DNA from: Boesenbergia rotunda
Taxonomy: Eukaryota > Streptophyta > Magnoliopsida > Zingiberales > Zingiberaceae
Assembly: GCA_024364735.1 (NCBI GenBank)
Contig: JAGFNQ010009434.1
Coordinates: 27,290-91,289, forward strand
Reading direction: 5' to 3'
DNA length: 64,000 nucleotides
The position numbers were made by a program, and so were the translations under genes. This document shows, in pieces, positions 46,793 to 58,481 of this stretch (position 1 is the first letter of the stretch; the number at the start of each line of letters is the position of its first letter). The notes beneath the pieces were generated by a model. That model was not told the DNA's origin. It saw only the letters and a list, made by a program, of their open reading frames with translations, and searched no databases.

Positions 46793-48315
46793 TGTAAGTA
46801 CTCTGGGTTAAGTTTGATTTGATCAACTGAGTTAAGTTAGATCATGTTGGATTTTGATACCTTGTGTTTAAGTGTGCAAGAACTTAGGAACATAAGAAGT
46901 CCAGCAGAAGACGCAATAAGCGAGAAGAATGATACGAGAATGGAGTTGATGGGCTCAATGCATCCGAGAGGCGAAAAGCTATAGAAGAGTACACGGGTGA
47001 AGCTAGAATTATGCGTGTGGCATTCAAGGGATGAGAAGCCTTAGAGGAAGCCTGCTCAAGGAGAAGGTCGAAGTTGAATTCGGGTGAGCTTAATTTCGAA
47101 CGACCGGAGCATCACCTGAGCAAGTGGAATCCTGAAAAGGTCGATTTGGAAGTTGACCTTGACAAATTGACCTTGACGATAGGGATGGAAATAGGTTAGG
47201 CGGCCTGTCAGGGGTCTGTGGCCTGGCCTGTATTTGGCCTGGCCTGGCCTATTTATAAATAAAATAATATTCAGACCTATTTTTCTTATCAGGCCAGACC
47301 CAGACTCAATATAAAGACTATGAAGCCTGACAGGCCGGCCTGAGCATGTTAAAATTATATTATATATATTGTCAAAATAGAGATTAGAATCTTGGACTTC
47401 TACCGAGCAAGGCCTTATCTACCACCCTACTTGCCAATACACCATAAATCTATTTTAGCTATAACATACATATTTTATATATTAGAAGTATCTTTAGCTA
47501 ATTTGTTAAATTAGTATTTTAGATAATCGAACTGAATTGTTATATTTTATATATTAGAAGTATTTTGGATAACCGAATTGAATTACAGGCTTTGTAAACA
47601 GGTTGCAGGCCAGGTCAGACTATTGAACAGGCCAGGCTTAGGCCAAGAATAAAGCCTATAACAGGCCACCGGCCAGGCTCAGACTAGTTTGTTATTATAC
47701 AGGCTTGGTTTGTTAAGGTAAAAGTTTGACCTGGCCTAACTTGTTTCCACCCCTACTTGATGACCCGAGACACCTCAGCTATGACTGAGGGCGTCTCAGT
47801 TGGCCAGGAAGCAGCTGCCACAAATTAGAACTAAGGCGCCTCAATTGTGACTTAGGGTGCTTAGGATGAATAGTACTTGAGGTGCCCTCAATGTTAATTG
47901 TGGCATTTCAAGTGAATAGTACCCTTAAAAAGGCATTGTCGTGTGGATAAATTCTTATCCAATTGAGGCACACTAAGTATCATGTCAGCAAACGATCACT
48001 TTGACCAACGGACTATAAATAACCTATAGAGCTAAGAGTAAAATATAATAACTGTAATTCATTTTCTATATTCCTATTTGAGTTTTCAAAGTTTGTAAGA
48101 GGCTACTTTGTTAGTTGAGCTTTAACCGCCTTGGATTAGCAATATCTCCGATTGCAAATCAAATAAAATCACTGTGTCTCTTACTTGTTATTTTTTATGT
48201 TGTTATTTTATTTGATTAATTAATCCGATTATCCTTGCTATGCAAAAGCAAGAGAATTAGCTAACTTAAATTACAGGTTATTCACCTTCTCTAGCCCAGC
48301 CTATATGGGCCTACA
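46793..48315 (+). mobile_element. Solo LTR F (SIRE/Maximus-like Copia) containing a MITE
   Basis: It starts TGTAAGTACTCTGGGTTAAG and ends CCTATATGGGCCTACA. A TTGGATTTTGATACCTTGTG block (46848) followed by GTGCAAGAACTTAGG resembles the early part of plant SIRE-type LTRs. No primer-binding site or gag follows, and hAT transposase sequence lies on both sides, so it is a solo LTR inserted in that pseudogene. About 0.94 kb is left without the 576-bp MITE. I could not find a clean 5-bp duplication, so the ends may be off by some bases. Confidence 0.6.
47180..47755. mobile_element. hAT-type MITE, 576 bp, inside LTR F
   Basis: The ends TAGGGATGGAAATAGGTTAG and CTAACTTGTTTCCACCCCTA are inverted repeats. 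The 8-bp flanks CTTGACGA (47172-47179) and CTTGATGA (47756-47763) differ at one base. Subterminal GGCCTGGCCTG words occur in both orientations. Confidence 0.88.
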
Positions 48316-48600
48316 ATTTCATCAATATTATTTAAAAAAATTATCTTCACGATCTATTAAATTGTCTTCTTCGCCTGAATTATTATTATCTTCTTTGTTA
48401 ATATTAATATTTGATGAATTAGATTTGTGATTAAGTTCTTGATAGATTTTTTATTCTAAAATATTATCTTTTGGTGAAAATTAATTTAATTTTTATTTAA
48501 AATTTTAATTATATTATTTTCTGAATTTTAATTTTGAATATTAATAATAAATTTATTAACTGCACATTTGAGATTGAATAAATTCTTCTAATTTTTTTCT
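48316..48600 (-). pseudogene. N-terminal acidic part of the hAT transposase, separated by LTR F
   Basis: The minus frame near 48330-48430 reads QELNHKSNSSN, NKEDNNNSGEEDNLIDRED. An acidic, Asn-rich leader of this kind precedes the TTF zinc finger in plant hAT proteins, and the zinc finger itself is lost. Identification rests on position as much as on sequence. Confidence 0.45.
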
Positions 48601-48781
48601 ACTTATATCCTGAAGCATACTTTTTAATAGATGTATTTATATTCAAATAATTATAAAAAAGAAAATATAAGTCTTATTATTTTATTAAATAAAATTATTT
48701 GAAATTAAATGAATAATAAAATCTGATTTATCCTATATAGTTTCAATTTAGTGATTCCAAAGTTTGACTATAATCTCTTTC

Positions 48782-48945
48782 TCTCCTTCCATAAGAAATC
48801 TCTTTTTCACCATGATTAATCCCCGGGCTACAACCTGGGTAATCTTTCGAATAACTTATTTTTTCTCCTTCCACAAGAAATCTCTTTTTCACCATGATTA
48901 GTCCCCGGGTTACAACCTGGGTAACCTTTCGCATAGCTCTGACAT
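48782..48945. repeat. 82-bp tandem duplication
   Basis: TCTCCTTCC(A)YAAGAAATCTC starts at 48782 and 48864. Both units contain TTTTTCACCATGATTA and CCCCGGG(C/T)TACAACCTGGG. They differ at about six positions. Confidence 0.9.
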
Positions 48946-49384
48946 TGCGCATGATGCATACAACATTAACTTGAAATTGGACTTGACAATTGAAGATGTT
49001 ATAGAAAAAATATAGATAGATTTGTAATTATAATGGACCCTAATTTTATTGGGCCCTAGGCATAGACCCGGATGGTCGATAGAAAATTTAGATCCGGATG
49101 ACAGATAAATTTTTTTTATAGGATCAGGATAACTCACATCAAGATTAGTAGGATCAGTAAAACCTAGAAACCTCGATGCAAAACAAAGTCAAGAAAATAT
49201 TGACATGAATAAATATCCTTAGCCAACATTATCTTTTTTTACTCGCTATTTATATATTTACATTTTTCATTAAAAAGAGTCAAGAACATATTGAAGCTTC
49301 ATCAGGTTTAGCTCCTGGACGTACTTCGGTTTAAAAATCGATCTCATTTTGGCTAGTGTACTGCCTTTTTATACATGTTATAAT

Positions 49385-49615
49385 GTTATCTTGCTCCCGG
49401 GATTATGATACAGTAGTAGAGTGATTAGTCATCATTTTAGATATTCACCATTCGAACCTCGATTACGGTGTAATTTTTTCTCTAAATGAGACACGAACCC
49501 TGGGACGCTGGGCTTCTAGACCGCTCGCTGTGAGCACTTCCTGATTTCCCTAGCGGACGATGGAAAACTTCCTTGGGGTTGGGACGGTCACCCAGGTTTA
49601 CCTGTTACCTGGTTC
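49385..49615 (+). repeat. SINE-like repeat, copy 1
   Basis: A GATACAGTAGTAGAGTG / CATTCGAACCTCGATTAC pair could be A and B boxes of a tRNA-derived head. It is followed by the dispersed body ACGAACCCTGGGACGCTGGG, CTTCTAGACCGCTCG, GTGAGCACTTCCTG and CACCCAGGTTTACCTG. Three related copies exist in the window. Confidence 0.55.
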
Positions 49616-49659
49616 ATATCAGTTTATCGATTAGATATAGATAGATATGAATCATCTAT

Positions 49660-49800
49660 AAAAGAGAATAATTCCTCTAAATGGGGCGCAAAGGTTTCTA
49701 GATCGTCTGCCATGAGCACTTCACAATTTACTCTAGCGGTTGATGGGAAACTTCCGTGGGATTGAGCCACTCACCCCAGATTTACCTATTTACCTGGTTC
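49660..49800 (+). repeat. SINE-like repeat, copy 2 (body only)
   Basis: It shares CCTCTAAATG, TTTCTAGATCGTCTGCCATG, GAGCACTTC, GATGGGAAACTTCCGTGGG and CAGATTTACCTATTTACCTGG with copy 1, at roughly 75-80% identity by eye. Confidence 0.55.
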
Positions 49801-49807
49801 ATCAATA

Positions 49808-49989
49808 TAAAAAAGAATAATTATTTACTAAGATTATGACTGAATGAAATAAAAATTATATTATAAAATATTAATTAATAGGTTAGATATTTTCATTATT
49901 AATCTATTAATTAACCATTTCTTTATGAATCATTTAATTGACTAAGCATCCTAAGACCTCTATAAATTGTATACCTTTTGGATAAGTTA
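49808..49989 (+). repeat. 5' LTR of Copia D, left piece
   Basis: TAAAAAAGAATAATTATTTA at 49808 matches the 3' LTR start at 62624 and continues in parallel (TTAGATATTTTC, CTCTATAAATTGTATACCTT, GGATAAGTTAT). It is cut at 49989 by the A2 element; AGTTA (49985-49989) is the duplicated target. The usual TG...CA ends are not visible, so decay or a slightly misplaced start is likely. Confidence 0.75.
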
Positions 49990-50888
49990 TGTTAAGACTG
50001 TGACCGTCAAGCTAGAGGGGGGTGAATAGCTTCTTTCAATTCTCTACCTACAACGTTAGCAAGAGCAAGCGGAATAACAAATAAATAAACTAAAAACAAT
50101 GCTAACGCCAACCTTTACGTGGTTCGGAGATGACGCTCCTATTCCACGGCTATCCGTAAGGTGGACGATCCCTCGATCCTTCGGCGGATTACTCCTCGGA
50201 TGCCCTCCGGCTAGCTCGTGTAGATCCTTGTGGGTGGAGAAACCTCGCCACAATCCCGGACACACTTCTGAGCAACTAAGACTACTAATGAGCTCTAACC
50301 AAGCTCATTTCGTCAAGAGCTCTCAGTCAAAACCGAGCCCCTTTAAATAGGTCTCTTGGCTGAAAATCCCCCCCAGGCCAGTCGATTGGTCCCAACCAAA
50401 CAGCATCCCAACGGCTAGCTGTAATGGCTAGTTTTTGGGTTTACCAGTTGACTGGTCCCGACTGATGTCTCGGTGAGTTCGAGTTTCCCTGCTGGCAGTC
50501 GATTGATTCTTCCCCAGTCGACTGCCCAACATACAATTTCACTCTCCCTCACTCCGAAGACCCTCCTTCATGTATGCCTTCAAGTCCACTCCCTTGGCTC
50601 GCCCCTTGAAGTCCTCTTCCACCGGCTATTGTCCCTTGGATGCGCACGCAAGCCCTCGGCTTGCCTCCATGCCACCCTTCACGTGTGGCCTTTGAAGTCC
50701 ATTTCCTCCGGCTTGCCCTTGGAGTCCTCTTCCCTCGGCTCTCGTCCCTCAGATGCATCCTCCGTGTGTGACCTACCAAGTCCTGCAAACTCAATCACAC
50801 ATATCAAATCACAAGGATAAATCTACAATAAACCCTTTGCCCAAACATCAAAACACATAGTCACTCCGGACCATAGATTGTCTCAACA
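49990..50888 (-). repeat. 3' LTR of A2
   Basis: On the plus strand it runs TGTTAAGACTGTGACCGTC...TTGTCTCAACA, 899 bp. It aligns with the other LTR (for example GATGACGCTCC/GATTACGCTCC, CCTTTAAATAGGTCTCTTGG) with scattered changes and a short deletion relative to it. Confidence 0.92.
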
Positions 50889-50905
50889 ATCTCCCTCTTT
50901 TTGAT
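50889..50905 (-). promoter_or_regulatory. Polypurine tract of A2
   Basis: The minus strand reads AAAAAGAGGGAGAT directly before the TGTTGAGAC LTR start. Confidence 0.85.
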
Positions 50906-51845
50906 GTTTGGCAATACGTTTAAGTTAGGGAAAACAAACAAATATGCATGGATCCTATCACAAGGCATCCCTACACTTAACCTCCCCAACTTAGGACTTT
51001 TACCAAAACGGATTTTGTAAAACCTCCCAAGGCTCCCCCTACATTGGACTTATAAATGCTTTTTAAGAACCTCTCCAAGGTTCCCCTTACGCCACGAATG
51101 GAACAACAACGCACCCCCTTTACCTAAGCTCCCTCTAGACCTACGATTTCTTGCAAAGGCGTGTTTGGTTTCCCACTTAAACCTAACAATTCTCCCTCTT
51201 TGCCATACATCAGCAAGACTCCAACAATTTCTCCCTTATTGGACTCTTTAACCCCTAATGATCATAAACACAATGCATTAACCCCCCATAAGGTTGTTTT
51301 ATATCATTTGGACACTTTTTAATTGCTGAAAACCCAATTCAGCCTTTACCAGTCGACCGCCCCCTGGGCCAGTCGACTGATACTCCGAAAAACCCATTTT
51401 TAGCTTTCTGAACTCAATTTCAAAAATATACCAGAAATTCCACACATCTCCAAAAAATCTCAAATTTTGTGGAGAGGTTTATGGTACCCGTACCTACTTG
51501 GAAAAAATACATCCACCCATGTATCTATCACCATTCCCATGATTGACAGAAAATCCAAAACTACCTAAATAGTTCAATTAAACATTGGCCTAAAGTCCTA
51601 GTTTTGGTTTCCTCTTAATGTCTTTGCTCATACCAACCCACAATGCATCCCTAGTATTGATTTATATGGTATTTATACATCAAGAACCAACTTTCATGCA
51701 ATATGACCCCGATGTCATCTTTCCATGCATGAAACTCAAATCCAAGGTGCCAAAACCCAAGAATTGAGACTCAAGTCTGTCTCCAACTCTTTTGGCACAT
51801 TCCATGGTCCATCTAAACCTCTAAGGAAAACCTCCCGAGATCCAT
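50906..51845 (-). other. A2 interior downstream of gag, non-coding
   Basis: About 0.94 kb without a supported frame. CCTCCCAAGGCTCCCCCTACA and related CTCCCCC words recur, mirror images of the TTTAGGGGGAG words in the A1 region. A CAGTCGACYG pair lies near 51350-51380. Confidence 0.6.
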
Positions 51846-53370
51846 TTACCATAGATCCCAAAGACTCCTAGAGCTCCTCCTTGAGCTCTTAGCCTTAGCC
51901 ACCTCCCTAGGTGACCCAACAACCACTATGTCACACCGGTGTACCTCCGGTGACTCTTGGCCTACAAACTTAACCTTCTTAACCTTAGACACTTTGTCCT
52001 TGGTTAAGACCTTTTTCTTCCCTTTTAATGGCATCCCCTTGCCATTTTTGGACTTCCCCTCCTTGACATAATTATATACGACCCTAGCATATTTCTTTTC
52101 ATTGGCATTGGAGATCTTAGATCGGTATCCTAGACCCGATCTATCATTGTTGGGTTTTAGGCCACCCAACACCATATCTAAACCCTTAGATCCAATAGTG
52201 AATCTATCTAGGATTTTCTCTAATCTATCAAGCTTTTCCCTCAATGCTTGATTTTCCCTTTCTAGATTCTCAAACCTAGAATCAACATGTCCTCCTTGGA
52301 CATTCATAGACCTACCCACCTTTCTAGGCATATGTCTCCCCTTCTTGGGATTTGTGCCTTGATTCTTAGGTCTAAAGGTCTTGGATTTATCATGATGCAT
52401 GACTTTCCTAGGTTTTGATCTACAATATTACCCCCTATTTCTATCATTATATCTAAATCCATGATTATTCTTAACAAGCATATAAGAATTTAAAATTGGA
52501 TTGAATTTTAAAATTGGAATTACCTTCTCTTTTACCTTTGAAGCTCCCCCTTGACTTGAGGTCCTCTTCTTCTCCAATTTCTTCAAATGTGTCAACTTAT
52601 TGATCTCTTCTTTTTTTGGGCACTTGGTGTGGTAGTGTCCACGCTCACCACATGTGAAGTAAATTATATGCTTCTTATCCTTCTTTGCTCCATTCCTACA
52701 ACTCGTGTTAGTTTTCAATTATTTTAATTGAGTTTGAGGTTTATCTCTTTTTTCTTACCCAATGGACACTTGTCATTGTAGTGCCCCTTTTGGTTGCACC
52801 CAAAGCAAATTATATGGTCTTTTGTCCTTGCTTTGACAGAGGTGGAAGCTTCTTCTTGCTCCAGTATTGAAAAGGATCTCTCCTCCCCCTCAATTCTTGA
52901 CGTGGAGACTTCTTCTATTTCCTCCTCACTGGAGGATGTGGATGATTCCATTTTCTCCTCCTCTTCCGATGTTTAACTCGACTCAACTTCCGATTGGTTA
53001 TTTTCCTTGGACTCTTCTTCTTCTTGTCTTTCTGTCGATTTCTCATGTAAAGCTATTATCTTCCTCCATAGCTCATATGCATTCTTGTACTACCCTACAT
53101 TTGACACAATATGTGAAGGTAACAAATTCAATACAATTCTAGATACCTCCTTATCCGCCTCCGCTTCTTCCGTTTGACTCTTGGTCCAATACTGAGGTCG
53201 GAGGCGCTTTCCCTTCTTGTCCGTTGGAGCTTCAAATGGAACTTCCAACGCGGTTCAATGATCCCAATCCATTTGAAACCACGTCTCCAAGCGATTCCTC
53301 TAATAGTTGAAGTCATCTCGGTCGTATGGAGGTGGAATCCTATTGGACCTTCTAAGCCCATCTTCCTCTA
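51846..53370 (-). pseudogene. Gag of A2 (two zinc knuckles, coiled coil), broken
   Basis: The N-terminus near 53360 reads PPPYDRDDFNY then RNRLETWFQMDW, with TAG where Trp is expected, parallel to the A1 gag. Several stops and frame changes follow. The first knuckle is CFGCNQKGHYNDKCP near 52790; the second is TCGERGHYHTKCPKK near 52640, its first Cys changed to Tyr. The clean C-terminal frame (52400-51846) has a coiled coil, FENLERENQALREKLDRLEK, then Lys/Gly-rich sequence and ends SSRRSSRSLWDLW. Two knuckles plus a long basic tail are unusual for a simple Copia gag; the SIRE/Maximus lineage is inferred. Confidence 0.85.
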
Positions 53371-53414
53371 GCACCTTTGCTCTCCCAGCGGTTAGTCCGT
53401 AGACGAGCGACCTC

Positions 53415-53427
53415 CACTCTGATACCA
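53415..53427 (-). promoter_or_regulatory. Primer-binding site of A2, tRNA-iMet type
   Basis: The minus strand reads TGGTATCAGAGTG two bases after the 5' LTR, matching the A1 arrangement. Confidence 0.9.
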
Positions 53428-53429
53428 CT

Positions 53430-54372
53430 TGTTAGGACCGTGACCGTCAAGCTAGAGGGGGGGTGAATATCTTCTTTCGATTCTCTACCTACAACGTTAG
53501 CAAGCGCAAGCGGAATAACAAATAAATAAACTAAAAACAATGCTAACGCCAACCTTTACGTGGTTCAGAGATTACGCTCCGACTCCACGGCTATCCGTAA
53601 GGTGGACGATCCCTCGATCCTTCGGCGTATCACTCCCCGGATGCCCTCCGGCTAGCTCGTGTAGCTCCTTGTGGGTGAAGAAACCTCGCTACAATCCCGG
53701 ACACACTTCTGAGCAACTAATACTACTAATAAGCTCTAACCAAGCTCATTTCGTCAAAAGCTCTCAACCAAAACCGAGCCCCTTTAAATAGGTCTCTTGG
53801 TTGAAAATCTCGCTACCAGTCAACTGCCCCCAGGCCAGTCGACTGGTCCCAGCCAAACAACATCCCAACGGCTAGCTGTAACGGTTAGTTTTTGGGTTTA
53901 CCAATTGACTGGTCCTGGACTAGTTGACTGTTGTCTCGGTGAGTTCGAGTTTCTCTGCTGGCAGTCGACTGATCCATCCCCAGTCGACTGATCCATCCCC
54001 AGTCGACTACCCAGCTTACAATTTCACTCTTCCTCACTCCGAAGACCCTCCTTCACGTATGCCTTCAAGTCCACTCCATTGGCTCGCCCCTTGAAGTCCT
54101 CTTCCACCGGCTATCGTCCCTCGGATGCGCACGCAAGCCCTCGACTTGCCTCCATACCACCCTTCACGTGTGCCCTTTGAAGTCCACTTCCTCCAGCTTG
54201 CCCTTAGAGTCCTCTTCCCTCGGCTATCGTCCCTCGGATGCATCCTCCATGTGTGACCTACCAAGTCCTGCAAACTCAATCACACATATCAAATCACAAG
54301 GATAAATCTAACTTAAACCCTTTGCCCAAACATCAAAACACATGATTACTCAGACCATAGATTGCCCCAACA
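53430..54372 (-). repeat. 5' LTR of A2
   Basis: On the plus strand it runs TGTTAGGACCGTGACCGTC...AGATTGCCCCAACA, 943 bp. CAGTCGACTGATCCATCCC is tandemly doubled near 53962-54005, a difference from its partner. Confidence 0.92.
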
Positions 54373-54377
54373 AGTTA

Positions 54378-54437
54378 TTCAATCAAAAAAGTTAATTTTG
54401 TTACATCTTTTCTTCCTCTACTTCTATTATCTTAATA
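54378..54437 (+). repeat. 5' LTR of Copia D, right piece
   Basis: TTCAATCAAAAAAGTTAATT to CTTAATA matches the end of the 3' LTR (62840-62897), closing the LTR split by A2. Confidence 0.75.
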
Positions 54438-54438
54438 T

Positions 54439-54450
54439 CGTATCAGAGGC
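54439..54450 (+). promoter_or_regulatory. Primer-binding site of Copia D, mutated
   Basis: CGTATCAGAGGC follows the LTR and is close to TGGTATCAGAGCC. Confidence 0.65.
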
Positions 54451-55514
54451 ATAGCTCTTCTTACCTTACGCATCGCTTCTTCTTCATGCGACGCCTTTCT
54501 TCTTCTTCTGCCATCCCTTTTCTCTTAAAGGTTTCTCTTTTAATCTTTCCTATTCTCCCTATTCTCTACCTACAACGTTAGCAAATCACCATGTTACTTT
54601 ATCTTGTTGACGTTTATAACCAAGATGCTTCAAAAGTAATATTGCTTTGTATTGTTAGTCATGCAATTCACGCTTTTCCAACATGAATAGTAATAGCAAC
54701 CTTTGGAGATATTTCTCCAAACGTGAATAAGCAAAGGCATCAAGCCAACAGCTACAACCTTTTAGCCCCTCATCGCCTTCTTCACCAGAGATCTTTTCAC
54801 CTTTGAAGTTTTCAGGGCTTTCTTCACTGCAAGTTCAGAAGGAGCATGAGCTCATCAACGCCACATCACCGGGCTTGCTTCAAGGGTGGATCATTGCATT
54901 GTAACTAATGCATTCCTGTTCCTCACCAATATCATCAAGTGCATCTCCATGCTGCTCCGGGTCGACTTCGTCCGAGTGGAGCTATACAGGTCGCGACTAC
55001 TAGATGTTTTCGTGCTATACAAATATTCGTAGATGTCAAATTTTTCTCAAAATTAGACATATTGGTATTCAATGTCCTAGACGATTCAATTCAAATTTTT
55101 ATTGGTGATCCTGCAACTTTATGATAACAAACTGCTTCACAAGTCTATCCTAAAGTTCTCTCTTCTATGCCTGCTTATGATAAACCTTCAAAGTTTTTAT
55201 CTACTGAATGATATATTGACACTGGTGTAACTCATCATGTCACGTTGAACTAAAATATCTTTACAAAAGTATTACCATACATTGGTTCGGATATGGTACA
55301 AGTAGACGATGGTTAAGGTTTACAAATTACTAATCTTGGAAATACATACATTTATTTGTGTAATCATACATTTCACATGCGCAACATCTTTCATATCCAT
55401 CTATTACTAAAAATTTATTCTTTACATGTCAATTTTACCTTGATAACAATGTATTTTTTGAATTTCATCATAATTATTATCTTATAAAAGATAGAAGAAC
55501 AAATACTATTGTGT
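54451..55514 (+). pseudogene. Copia D gag remnant and protease (Ale/Retrofit-like)
   Basis: The gag is mostly unreadable. Near 55036 a knuckle remnant reads CQIFLKIRHIGIQCPRRFN, with the second Cys lost. The protease region then runs from IDTGVTHHVT (about 55217) through NIFTKVLPYIGSDMVQVDDG and GLQITNLGNTYI to HMRNIFHIHLLLK. Stops are common. The pol frame is cut at 55514 by element E; TATTGTGT (55507-55514) is repeated at its other side. Confidence 0.8.
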
Positions 55515-56782
55515 CTAAGTAGAACGGATACTCTTGGGAATGAGTTTTTTTTGAAGTATCGGATACAGATATGACACGAATATGGATACAATGCGCAAAT
55601 ACACGTATCGAATATGCCTAAAATCGTGTCGTTGACCTTTTGAGGTTTGACTAGGCGAATTTGTTTTGGACACGACAAGGATACGACTAGGATATGTTTT
55701 TTTTGATACATTTGAGTAAAATTATAAATATTTAAAATTCTTAGCGGTTAATTGAAAAATCTTTAAAAAATTTAGGACTAATGAGAAAATTAATTAATAA
55801 AAATGTCACACCCCGAGGCACTGCATGTCCGACGAAAATCGGATAGCACCTCCCTTATACGACGGACAATATGAATCTTGTACATACAAAACATAACCTC
55901 CATGGCATCCACACACATATCTCATCCAACAAGATAGTAAATAAATAGTGAATAAAGAGAAATAAACATCCATCACCACTAATATAAATGTACATCACAA
56001 AACTAAACTCCAAAAATGCCCTCTGGGTAGACCAACAATGGAAATACATAAAACCATAACATATGCGATAGGTTCGCAAAACATATATCAAATAAAGGCA
56101 CACCCCAACCATGACAAAAGGAAAATACGGAACAAAACGAAAACACAACGAGACAGTGGGACCGACTACTGAGCTCTCCTAGCGGAGTCATCCTGAAAAG
56201 GAAAAATAAACAAACGATTATGAGTCCAGAGGGACTTCGTGGATATATAAATAGATAGATATACATGGCGGTAAAAAGGACATATAATAGTAGTATAGAA
56301 GTAAGCAGATATATTCTCAAAGGGGAAATCGAAATACATGATCGGTACACTACAGAAGTATATACCCATATCAAACTTACCTTAGGGGTATGAAGGTCAT
56401 AAAATCTCCAAACTTGAATGGTCACCAGACCCTAAGCAAATAACATACCTCTTGTATGTCCATGTCATCCAAATGCAACAATGATAGCTCAAACAAGTGT
56501 GGCAAACACAAACAAATGTAATCTATGCAATCGTGCATATAATGTAATGACATGGTCACCCCTGATGCCAGTTAGCCATCGTCACCACTCATGGGAGAGG
56601 TCGAGTGGGTAAGGTTATGACAACTGTACGCACTCTCCCATCACTGCTCCTGAGTGACCGAGTAGACAAGATGCTGGTGGAGGACACACCCATCCTACTC
56701 CAAATCATATGGGCGAGCACCACTCTCAACTCCTCATATCACGAGAAAGAGGAGGGATCCCTGTCTACTACCACGTTGCGGA

Positions 56783-58397
56783 TACCACTACCCATGAGCG
56801 GGCAAGCGGAGTCTTAACAAGGTAACTGCACCCACTCTCCTGATAGTACCACTAATCCATGAGTGACAGTGTGTGCAGATCCTGATATAACTGATGACCC
56901 ATCTCAACCACAAGAGAGCTAAGGATTATCAGTTATGCAATAATGCAAAGATGGTGCATGACGCTAACATTGATTAAGCAAACCTCAAAATGACATACAC
57001 AGGTCTGAAGTATAAAATAACCTACTAGGCATGCAATAATGCTAGGTATCAATAATACGTGTACTCTCTAGAATCAGAGTATCAAGCATGAAGACTGTAT
57101 TGAAAATAAATTTGAGTATATCAAAAGGTCAAGCAGTAAGTATCAAGCTAGATAAATAAAAAACAGATAAAGGTATATTCTACTACTATCCATAAAAAGA
57201 ACCATGTATAGAAATCTGAAATATCTACAGAGATAAGTTAGAAGGTACCCGCCTCAAATGTGTAGTCCGTAAACAACGAGAATTCTCCATCCAAATATCT
57301 GCAACCAAATAGTCAAGTCAGTGTCCTGTATCGAATGACATAGTTATTTAGCCATTTACACAACTAGTAATCAACTAAATAAGTCCCTAAACTATTTTAG
57401 GGTTAATCCCAATTACCAAAATCATCTAATAAACTTAAATGAAATGATTAATTATTAATAACCACTATTTAATCCCAAAATAGGACCAGATCACCTATCA
57501 CAGCCACAATTAATCCTCTCATCCCCTCTCAAAACCTCCAAGTGGAGCTTATGGCAAGGATCCACATCATCTCCACACAATCAATAATATATATATATAC
57601 CACTACCCATGAGCGAGCAAGCGGAGTCTTAACAAGGTAACTGCACACACTCTCCTGATAGTACCACTAATCCATGAGTGACAGTGTGTGCAGATCCTGA
57701 TATAACTGATGACCCATCTCAACCACAAGAGAGCTAAGGATTATCAGTTATGCAATAATGCAAAGACGGTGCATGACGCTAACATTGATTAAACAAACCT
57801 TAAAATGACATACACAGGTCTGAAGTATAAAATAACCTACTAGGCATGCAATAATGCTAGGTATCAATAATACGTGTACTCTCTAGAATCAGAGTATCAA
57901 GCATGAAGACTATATTGAAAATAAATTTGAGTATATCAAAAGGTCAAGCAGTAAGTATCAAGCTAGATAAATAAAAAACAGATAAAGGTACATTCTACTA
58001 CTATCCATAAAAAGAACCATGTATAGAAATCTGAAATATCTACAGAGATAAGTTAGAAGGTACTCACCTCAAATGTGTAGTCCGTAAACAACGAGAACTC
58101 TCCGTCCAAATATCTGCAACCAAATAGTCAAGTCAGTGTCCTGTATCGAATGACATAGTTATTTAGCCATTTACACAACTAGTAACCAACTAAATAAGTC
58201 CCTAAACTATTTTAGGGTTAATCCCAATTACTAAAATCATCTAATAAACTTAAATGAAATGATTAATTATTAATAACCACTATTTAATCCCAAAATAGGA
58301 CCAGATCACCCATCACAGCCACAATTAATCCTCTCATCCCCTGCTCAAAACCTCCAAGTGGAGCTTATGGCAAGGATCCACATCATCTCCACACAAT

Positions 58398-58412
<15 letters not shown>
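56783..58412. repeat. 815-bp tandem duplication inside LTR C3
   Basis: TACCACTACCCATGAGCG starts at 56783 and 57598. The two units run in parallel to CACACAATCAATAATATATAT, with few differences (for example CACCCACTC/CACACACTC, GATGGTGC/GACGGTGC). Both end in an AT tract, a likely slippage or unequal-crossover point. Confidence 0.95.

Positions 58413-58479
<67 letters not shown>
58403..58479. repeat. (AT)n microsatellite
   Basis: About 77 bp of pure AT dinucleotide at the end of the second 815-bp unit. Confidence 0.98.

Positions 58480-58481
<2 letters not shown>

Larger units (their letters stand above)
49990..54372 (-). mobile_element. Gag-only LTR retrotransposon A2, apparently complete, 4383 bp
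   Basis: AGTTA flanks it on both sides (49985-49989 and 54373-54377). It has a 3' LTR (49990-50888), a polypurine tract, gag (51846-53370), a primer-binding site (53415-53427) and a 5' LTR (53430-54372). There is no protease, integrase or RT in the 2.5 kb interior, so it depended on another element for transposition. This matches the class called TR-GAG in plants. It sits in the 5' LTR of Copia D. Confidence 0.9.

Noticed and set aside
56003..56425. 140-aa minus frame with hydrophobic segments
   Set aside because: It lies in non-coding LTR C3, has no homologous frame in C1 or C2, and looks like chance in A/T-rich DNA.
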